5,810 nt of DNA from a bacterium (GTDB taxonomy: Bacteria > Patescibacteriota > UBA1384 > CAJBMM01): contig DAHXOW010000033.1 of the NCBI GenBank assembly GCA_027364665.1, positions 1 to 5,810 of the forward strand, in the 5' to 3' direction. A program made the position numbers and the translations under genes. The notes beneath the pieces are model-generated. The model did no database searches and had not been told where the DNA came from. It was given only the letters and a program-made list of their open reading frames with translations. This document shows positions 1-4,634 of this stretch, in pieces (position 1 is the stretch's first letter; the number at the start of each line of letters is the position of its first letter).

Positions 1-179
1 ACTCGCTCGGTCGTTGAGTTATCAATTTTAAAGCCATATATAGCAACCGCAAAAATGACCACAAACAATATCAATACAGCCAACAAAACGACAAGAACCA
101 AAGAAGACCAGCGCAGCCAAAGATTTTGAGCTCTAATTTCCTGCCATTTCTGCCAATATTTTTGACAAAATTGTTTCAT
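1..179 (-). CDS. N-terminally membrane-anchored protein, partial (possible SurA-like foldase)
   Basis: This is the first 59 residues of a gene that runs off the left edge. A basic, aromatic-rich cytoplasmic N-terminus of about 24 residues (MKQFCQKYWQKWQEIRAQNL, then WLRW) is followed by one long hydrophobic helix at about residues 25-48. The start of an extracytoplasmic part follows (YGFKIDNSTTER). The charge pattern predicts a type II anchor rather than a cleaved signal peptide. From memory, Patescibacterial SurA/PpiC-type foldases often begin this way, with a short juxtamembrane stretch of this kind leading into the folded domain. No catalytic or chaperone domain is visible here, so the function is a guess. 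The ATG lies 10 bases after the stop of the preceding membrane-protein gene and has the best Shine-Dalgarno in the window (AAGGTGAG), so it is probably the last visible gene of the LCP operon. Confidence 0.7.
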   Translation of the reverse strand, partial: MKQFCQKYWQKWQEIRAQNLWLRWSSLVLVVLLAVLILFVVIFAVAIYGFKIDNSTTER

Positions 180-180
180 T

Positions 181-189
181 CTCACCTTT
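181..189 (-). promoter_or_regulatory. Shine-Dalgarno of the 179..1 gene
   Basis: On the minus strand AAAAAGGTGAGA directly precedes the ATG at 179. AGGTGA can pair with the UCACCU part of the 16S rRNA 3' end. GGTGA sits nearer the start than GGAGG would, which fits the register of that pairing. It fixes the start of this gene and contrasts with the other starts in the window, which lack a comparable site. Confidence 0.65.
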
Positions 190-735
190 TTAATGCAAAG
201 TCATATCAAGTATTGGTTTCATTGTAACAAGAACCAAACCGCTCAACAAGACAGCCATTGCACAGTGGCTAATCAAAGACGATCCATCAGGCTCACGACC
301 ATCACCAGAGAAATTCCACATTAAATAAGTTAAAATCGTCAATAAAATAGCCTTGTCCAAGGGTTGATTAAAGTCAATCCAATAAGCAAAAAATCCAACT
401 GCCTGAGCCGTTAAAACGCCAATCATCGCGGATAATAATAAATGATGATATTGCCAAAATGTTAACCAAGCCAGCAAAGAGCCAGCTAAAATCATCATTA
501 AAATCAAGGGCTGTAACTCAAGGTTATATAACAAAAACAATGTCCATAAACCTGTTAAAGCAGTTAAAAGAGCCAAAAACTCTTCACCTTGCCAAAAGGC
601 TATTCCAGCTAAAATAATCAGTAAAGAAACTTGAAAATCAGGTAAGATTAACTTCACCTGTAAAAAAACAATCAGGCTGATAAGAATTAAAAGGACAATT
701 AACGTTGAAAAATTCAACCTAATTTGTTTGGCCAT
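190..735 (-). CDS. polytopic integral membrane protein of unknown function
   Basis: I do not recognise this 181-residue protein. It is almost wholly hydrophobic, with about six or seven predicted helices at roughly residues 9-30, 35-48, 52-70, 76-94, 98-119, 127-142 and 154-175. The only clearly polar stretch is NFSGDGREPDGSS at about 141-153, a loop with several acidic residues. No signal-peptide cleavage site or known motif is evident. Its size and all-helical build resemble MreD-like or other small envelope proteins, but I see no specific signature. The ATG at 735 overlaps the last 17 bases of the LCP gene and has no clear Shine-Dalgarno, so translation is probably coupled to the LCP gene. 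The next gene begins 10 bases after its TAA stop. The context suggests a cell-envelope role, which is inference only. Confidence 0.8.
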   Translation of the reverse strand: MAKQIRLNFSTLIVLLILISLIVFLQVKLILPDFQVSLLIILAGIAFWQGEEFLALLTALTGLWTLFLLYNLELQPLILMMILAGSLLAWLTFWQYHHLLLSAMIGVLTAQAVGFFAYWIDFNQPLDKAILLTILTYLMWNFSGDGREPDGSSLISHCAMAVLLSGLVLVTMKPILDMTLH

Positions 736-2071
736 AATTTGAACCGATAATTATTACAAAATCACTGTTAGAATTATCTGATTGCTTGCTAGATGGCGTA
801 TCAGCAACATTAAAACGCTTAGACAAATAGTTTGCCGTGAAAGGATCTTGACCGGAAGAATTATCCAATAGCTGGGTTTGAGTCTGAGTAGTCTGGCTGT
901 CAACAACCTTTGATACGTTGTAACCATAGCTTTTAAGCATATAAGAGACTTGATCAGTCAGCGCGCTATTACCGCTGGCATTTCTAACTTCTATCGTGGC
1001 GTTTTCTTTAGCGATATATGGGTCTGTAAAAATTTGATGAGCATATTCGGCAACTGATTTATACGTATAATCACCATCCTTAGGAATCTCCACATAGCCC
1101 CTTGAATCATCGGCAGATGTTAACGGGCTACCGGCGGATGTGTCAAGCACTTTGGTAGTAATATTAGAAGCATTAACGTCTTTCATCATAACAGCCAATT
1201 GTTCAATGTCACTTAGTTGCAAATCAGTCTGTAAATGATCACCTATCGTATTGATGATTTGCGTAATTTTAACAGGGTTGCTAATCACTCCTAAAGAAGT
1301 GGCTTTCTCTTTAATTGCTTCCATTATCAGCTGTTGGCGATGACTTCGATCGAAATCGCTGGTACTGTGTCTCGATCGGGCAAATTCTAGAGCTTGAGTA
1401 CCGTTCATTTGCTGGATGCCTGCCGGAAAATAGATTGTCATGTACCCAGTCTCTGAAGGATTAGGATACTGGGTATCATATAATGGCTTATCAACATTAA
1501 CCGTAATACCGCCTAGATCATCGACTAAATTTTTGAAACCACTAAAATCAAACAGTACGTAGTACTGGATTGGCAAATCTAAAATCTGGCTAACAGTTTC
1601 TACTGACAATTGAGGATTGGGTTTGCCTCCGTTTTCCACAGCATTAGCGGCATTAATTTTTGAAAAACCGTAACCCGGTATTTTTACCCACATGTCCCTT
1701 GGCACTGACAACATAGCCGCCTGATGGTTAATAGGGTCAATTGATAAAACCTGTATGGTATCAGTTAAATACGCTCCGTCATGACCTAATCCGCCCATAC
1801 CAAGCAGTAAAATATTAATTCTACCGTCGCCTTCTGTCGTCAAATCAGATGAAGTAATACTGGATATGTTTTTGTGAAAGAGAACACTACCGCCAGTTTG
1901 ATTAGGAGTAATTATTTTAGATTGGGCTTGATAAATAGTATAGCCAAACCAAGCAATTGACCCGATTATTATGACACTTATAACGATTGCTGATGTGGCT
2001 AACAAACGCTTCCATAATGGACGCTTCGGGACAATAACATCGGCAGATTGTCGATGCACGAAAAATGACAT
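719..2071 (-). CDS. LCP (LytR-CpsA-Psr) family glycopolymer transferase with LytR_C domain
   Basis: LCP enzymes move lipid-linked glycopolymers onto peptidoglycan or other envelope acceptors on the outer face of the membrane. Counting from the ATG at 2071 (450 residues), a basic cytoplasmic tail is followed by a membrane helix at about 23-43. The LCP domain spans about 85-258. Its hallmarks are INILLLGMGG (85-94), YLTDTIQVLS (101-110, Asp104), MLSVPRDMWV (120-129, Arg125) and the arginine-rich RSRHSTSDFDRSHRQQ (232-247). These are the residues that bind the pyrophosphate and metal in this family. A LytR_C domain follows at about 358-445 (ATIEVRNASGNSALTDQV up to FVIIIGSNY), after a linker. 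An in-frame ATG at 2113 would add 14 residues overlapping tsaB. I prefer 2071 because a promoter-like element ends just upstream and the added residues do not look family-like. The stop (TAG, 719) lies inside the next gene. The acceptor polymer cannot be told from sequence. Confidence 0.93.
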   Translation of the reverse strand: MSFFVHRQSADVIVPKRPLWKRLLATSAIVISVIIIGSIAWFGYTIYQAQSKIITPNQTGGSVLFHKNISSITSSDLTTEGDGRINILLLGMGGLGHDGAYLTDTIQVLSIDPINHQAAMLSVPRDMWVKIPGYGFSKINAANAVENGGKPNPQLSVETVSQILDLPIQYYVLFDFSGFKNLVDDLGGITVNVDKPLYDTQYPNPSETGYMTIYFPAGIQQMNGTQALEFARSRHSTSDFDRSHRQQLIMEAIKEKATSLGVISNPVKITQIINTIGDHLQTDLQLSDIEQLAVMMKDVNASNITTKVLDTSAGSPLTSADDSRGYVEIPKDGDYTYKSVAEYAHQIFTDPYIAKENATIEVRNASGNSALTDQVSYMLKSYGYNVSKVVDSQTTQTQTQLLDNSSGQDPFTANYLSKRFNVADTPSSKQSDNSNSDFVIIIGSNYGQTN

Positions 2072-2108
2072 TGCTGAATATTTTAAACTATTCAGCTCGT
2101 TTCGACAA
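2072..2108 (-). promoter_or_regulatory. predicted near-leaderless promoter of the LCP gene
   Basis: On the minus strand a -35-like TTGTCG (2103-2108) is followed by a 17-base spacer and a -10-like TAAAAT (2080-2085). The ATG at 2071 comes 8 bases later. With usual spacing, transcription would begin near 2073, giving a leader of about 2 bases. No Shine-Dalgarno precedes this ATG, which fits leaderless translation. The same layout occurs before two other genes in this window. This is a prediction from motif spacing only. Confidence 0.45.
2073..2096. repeat. 24-bp near-perfect palindrome over the LCP promoter (candidate operator)
   Basis: The arms GCTGAATA and TATTCAGC are exact reverse complements, and the central TTTAAA is itself palindromic. 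Of 12 symmetric base pairs, 11 match; the only mismatch is position 9 against position 16. The element contains the -10 hexamer of the LCP promoter, runs from about the predicted start site to about -23, and includes the tsaB stop codon. As DNA it looks like a dimeric repressor site. In a read-through tsaB transcript it could instead fold into a hairpin just before the LCP start. No U-run follows, so it does not look like a terminator. Confidence 0.6.
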
Positions 2109-2457
2109 GCCATCGCGAGACAGGGTAACGCGGTTTAACTGGCAATGTAAAATGTTTAGCAATTTTTGCCATAGGTAACTTATCCGTAACAGGCAAATCA
2201 AGTGACCAGGCTAAGGCATTAGCGGTTGCGACTCCAATTCTGGTGCCAGTAAACGAACCAGGCCCGGGATCAACTGAGATTGCATCTAGATCACCTAAAT
2301 CAATATGATTTTTCCTCAATAAAATAACGATTTTTGGCAACAAATCGTTACCAAGATTTTCTTTTGAGACCCAAAACCGGTCGGATAATATTTTTTCATC
2401 CGAATACAGAGCAACCCTACTTTTTTTGTCGGTTGTTTCAATCCGCAAAATATACAT
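2092..2457 (-). CDS. tsaB: TsaB, half-length form (t6A tRNA modification, TsaD partner)
   Basis: TsaB is the non-catalytic partner of TsaD in making threonylcarbamoyl-adenosine (t6A) at tRNA position 37. The 121-residue product begins MYILRIETTDKKSRVALYSD, the usual actin-like ATPase N-terminal fold. It carries the family signature DPGPGSFTGTRIGVATANAL at 63-82. Canonical TsaB has about 220-240 residues; here the C-terminal half is absent and a short basic tail (KPRYPVSRWLVETS) ends the protein. Nothing suggests a frameshift, because the LCP gene begins 20 bases later and leaves no room for the missing half. From memory, short TsaB is common in Patescibacteria and keeps the part that contacts TsaD. 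The start overlaps tsaE by 20 bases. A TTG at 2463 could add two residues, but ATG at 2457 gives the normal family N-terminus. Confidence 0.9.
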   Translation of the reverse strand: MYILRIETTDKKSRVALYSDEKILSDRFWVSKENLGNDLLPKIVILLRKNHIDLGDLDAISVDPGPGSFTGTRIGVATANALAWSLDLPVTDKLPMAKIAKHFTLPVKPRYPVSRWLVETS

Positions 2458-2920
2458 AACCAATTTTCTTTAACAATTTTTTGGACTTCATTCCTTTGGC
2501 AGATAATTTTACTAAACGCTTTCGACCATCGATAAATCGTATGTGTAAATGACCAATATTTTCTAATTCCGGCACTTTTTCTGGCCATTCGACAAAACAA
2601 ATACGATTTTTGGCACCAAGCAACTCATCTAAACCAAGCGTATTTAAATCGGTCATTCCATTTATTCGATACAAGTCGGAATGAGTTAATATCAGTTTGG
2701 AAGGTAGGATGTACTCATTAATCATAACAAAAGTCGGGCTGTTCGGCACCTTTTTTAAACCCAATTCCTTCGCTACCAACTGTACTAAGGTTGTCTTACC
2801 CGCTCCGAGATCACCTGATAAATAAATTATTTCCCCACCAAGGCAAAATCCGGCTATTTTTTTGCCGAGATCTCTTGTTTTATTCAAATTATTCAATTCG
2901 ATAGAAAATGATAAAGACAT
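2438..2920 (-). CDS. tsaE: TsaE, ATPase of the t6A tRNA-modification complex
   Basis: TsaE is the P-loop ATPase that binds TsaB-TsaD and drives turnover in t6A synthesis at position 37 of ANN-decoding tRNAs. The 160-residue length matches the family. Visible motifs are the Walker A GDLGAGKTT (36-44), SPTFVMINEY (61-70, switch-like region), HSDLYRI (80-86) and the Walker-B-like FVEWPEKVPE (109-118) with the characteristic EWP. The C-terminal tail is lysine-rich (GMKSKKLLKKIGYVYFAD). The gene starts 14 bases after queA stops, in an A+T-rich gap with no Shine-Dalgarno but with a promoter-like element close to the ATG. Its 3' end overlaps tsaB, so the two subunits are probably co-translated. All key residues are present. 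Confidence 0.97.
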   Translation of the reverse strand: MSLSFSIELNNLNKTRDLGKKIAGFCLGGEIIYLSGDLGAGKTTLVQLVAKELGLKKVPNSPTFVMINEYILPSKLILTHSDLYRINGMTDLNTLGLDELLGAKNRICFVEWPEKVPELENIGHLHIRFIDGRKRLVKLSAKGMKSKKLLKKIGYVYFAD

Positions 2921-2960
2921 ATTTAAATTTTATTTTATAGCAACAACATGCAGTCGCCAA
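2921..2960 (-). promoter_or_regulatory. predicted near-leaderless promoter of tsaE
   Basis: On the minus strand TTGGCG (2955-2960) is followed by a 17-base spacer, TAAAAT (2932-2937) and 11 bases to the ATG at 2920. The -35 and spacer lie inside the 3' end of queA. Transcription would start near 2925, leaving a leader of about 5 bases. A second TAAAAT at 2927-2932 is badly spaced from the -35. The region is very A+T rich, so this is the weakest of the three promoter calls on its own. The resemblance to the other two supports it. Confidence 0.35.
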
Positions 2961-3978
2961 ATGATAAAAAACGATAGTCGCTTGATAACGCGTGTTGATA
3001 GATATTAAAAAGATTTTCTCGACCGATGAAAGCCGAAACCATCATCAGTAAAGTCGATTTTGGCAAATGAAAATTGGTTAACATTCCGTCAATCACTTTA
3101 AACCGGTAGCCAGGAACGATAAACAAATCCGTGGTACCGTGCGTCGGCCTAAAATCATTTACAGCCGCTGACTCTAAAGCCCTGACTACCGTTGTGCCGA
3201 TAGCAATGACCCTTCCTCCGTTTGTTTTTGTTTGATTAATCTGACGTACCAGTTTTTCAGATACCTCAATTTCTTCTCGATGCATTTTATGCTCTTCAAT
3301 TAGCTCAGATCTGACCGGCCAAAAAGTACCCAAACCAACATGTAAAACCAATTCACCTAGGTTTAAACCTTTTCCTATCAATTCGTTTAACAATGCCTGA
3401 TCGAAGTGTAAACTGGCAGTCGGCGCGGCAACACTTCCTAAAGTCTTTGCAACAACCGGCTGATATAATTGTTGTTCAAATCCAGACAAAGACCGGTTAT
3501 GAATATAAGGCGGGAGTGGTAATCTGCCAATCTTTTCACACAAATTAAAAAACTCCCTCGTATTCATTTCTGATACTTTTATTACGAACGTCGGCCCGCC
3601 GTTTTCATGGCCGATAATTTTTATTATAGTTTTTTGATCTGATAAAAGTATTTCTTGGCCGGTCTCAATTTTTTTTCCGCCTAAAAGTACGCTGAACAAA
3701 CCAAAATCATCCAACTGTTTCAAAACCAATAATTCGGTTGCTAATTTTCTATCTCCAATTTGACGCTCACCAAACAACCTGGCCTGTCGAACTCTTGTGG
3801 TATTAAACACTAACAAATCGCCCGCTTGTAATAAGTTAGGCAAGTCAGCCACCTGGCAATCCATAAACTTTTCTGACTGTCGTTTAAAGTAAAGCATTTT
3901 TGCCCTGCCCCTCGGTCGAACAGGAGATTGGGCAATTTTTTCACTCGGTAAATAATAATCAAAATCTTCAGTTCTCAT
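2935..3978 (-). CDS. queA: QueA, S-adenosylmethionine:tRNA ribosyltransferase-isomerase
   Basis: QueA transfers and isomerises the ribose of S-adenosylmethionine onto preQ1 at tRNA position 34, forming epoxyqueuosine. The 347-residue length is normal for the family and the protein is collinear with it from end to end. Conserved blocks are YYLPSEKIAQSP (8-19), LLVFNTTRVRQARL (55-68), GRLPLPPYI (151-159), GSVAAPTASLHF (181-192), HVGLGTFWPV (213-222), HKMHREEIEV (230-239), GRVIAIGTTVVRALES (255-270), and TDLFIVPGYRFKVIDGMLTN (283-302) running on into FHLPKSTLLM. Two small departures from the common form are NTTRV for NDTRV and GLGTFWPV for GAGTFQPV. The ATG overlaps the stop of the upstream bPH2 gene as ATGA, a classic coupling arrangement. 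A GGGGTGG about 10 bases upstream may help initiation. Tgt and the preQ1 supply genes are not in the window. Confidence 0.98.
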   Translation of the reverse strand: MRTEDFDYYLPSEKIAQSPVRPRGRAKMLYFKRQSEKFMDCQVADLPNLLQAGDLLVFNTTRVRQARLFGERQIGDRKLATELLVLKQLDDFGLFSVLLGGKKIETGQEILLSDQKTIIKIIGHENGGPTFVIKVSEMNTREFFNLCEKIGRLPLPPYIHNRSLSGFEQQLYQPVVAKTLGSVAAPTASLHFDQALLNELIGKGLNLGELVLHVGLGTFWPVRSELIEEHKMHREEIEVSEKLVRQINQTKTNGGRVIAIGTTVVRALESAAVNDFRPTHGTTDLFIVPGYRFKVIDGMLTNFHLPKSTLLMMVSAFIGRENLFNIYQHALSSDYRFLSFGDCMLLL

Positions 3979-4595
3979 AAATAAATAGCCACCCCATCAG
4001 TCATTTCGCCTTCAATCGACCCGGCTTGTATTTTTTGCTCCACTTTTTGTTGGATTTTATTTTCCTTTGTAACAACGTTTTGTTTTTTGATAGAAATTTC
4101 CTTATTACTTTCCTTGCTGACATTTTGCATTTGTAATGGTCGGCCGATTTTTTTATTTAATAATTTTTCCAACTGATCGGGATAATGAAGAAATCGCAAC
4201 TTTAAGTGTTCGTTGGATTTGCTGACAACCAAATCTCCGAGGTTCAAAAAATGAAAAAACTTGCCACGATATATGCTTTTGACCTGTGAAATATCATCAT
4301 AATTAATATAACTGCCGGAACCTCCATGTCTTATTATCAAACGATGATCGGTCAAATATATACCGCTAGAACTCCATAACCAGGCAGACCAAATTCCTAG
4401 AAAAACAACTGCTAAAAAATAAACCGCTAAAAAATTCCCAGCCTCTGCTATATTTTCCGGGTTGACATAACGATCAATCGAAAAAGCCTGCCACCACCAA
4501 TGCGGCAACAAGCCCAAGACAATGCACCAAAATAGGTTGCTAAACAAGGCTAACCAATGTGGCCTGGTGGCAAAAACAATTCTTTCACTGATCAT
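3975..4595 (-). CDS. membrane protein with bacterial PH-like (bPH2/YdbS-like) domain
   Basis: The product has 206 residues from the ATG at 4595. Two membrane helices lie at about 14-35 and 54-75, joined by a loop with DRYVNPENIAEAG. A bPH2-like domain follows at about 78-148: GIYLTDHRLIIRHGG, then INYDDISQVKSIYRG, NLGDLVVSKS, and LHYPDQLEKLL at its end. This order (a TxxRLI strand, an acidic DDISQV strand, an LGD strand, then a terminal YPDQLEKLL helix) is typical of bacterial PH-domain membrane proteins, whose biochemical role is mostly unknown. The last 55 residues are a charged, Lys/Gln/Glu-rich and probably disordered or coiled tail. An in-frame ATG at 4634 would add 13 residues (MPLKRDSCYNAGP) overlapping manB. 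I prefer 4595 because a promoter-like element lies just upstream of it. The gene ends in an ATGA overlap with queA. Confidence 0.85.
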   Translation of the reverse strand: MISERIVFATRPHWLALFSNLFWCIVLGLLPHWWWQAFSIDRYVNPENIAEAGNFLAVYFLAVVFLGIWSAWLWSSSGIYLTDHRLIIRHGGSGSYINYDDISQVKSIYRGKFFHFLNLGDLVVSKSNEHLKLRFLHYPDQLEKLLNKKIGRPLQMQNVSKESNKEISIKKQNVVTKENKIQQKVEQKIQAGSIEGEMTDGVAIYL

Positions 4596-4634
4596 TGGAC
4601 CAGCATTATAACACGAATCACGCTTCAGCGGCAA
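4596..4634 (-). promoter_or_regulatory. predicted near-leaderless promoter of the bPH2 gene
   Basis: On the minus strand a perfect TATAAT (4605-4610) with an extended -10 TGT before it lies 9 bases from the ATG at 4595. TTGCCG (4629-4634) sits 18 bases upstream, inside the last codons of manB. The predicted start is near 4598, giving a leader of about 3 bases. There is no Shine-Dalgarno. This is the best promoter match in the window and supports the 4595 start over 4634. Confidence 0.55.

Noticed and set aside
1345..1380. Repeated CGATCG and the palindrome TTCGATCGAA within the LCP gene
   Set aside because: These bases encode the conserved Arg/Asp-rich RSRH...DFDRS motif, so codon content explains them without a separate role.
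2069..2113. Upstream ATG at 2113 as the LCP start
   Set aside because: It would add MACRNELNSLKYSA, encoded largely over the tsaB end and the palindrome, with no Shine-Dalgarno. The ATG at 2071 gives a normal LCP N-terminus. It is not fully excluded.
2421..2427. Run of seven A on the coding strand near the start of tsaB, possibly a frameshift site
   Set aside because: The frame is continuous and family-like on both sides (DKKSRVALYSDEK). The short length of TsaB is due to its 3' end, not to this run.
2316..2600. 94-codon open frame on the minus strand across the tsaE-tsaB junction
   Set aside because: It lies in another frame of two well-supported genes, and its product shows no recognisable domain. 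It is a shadow.
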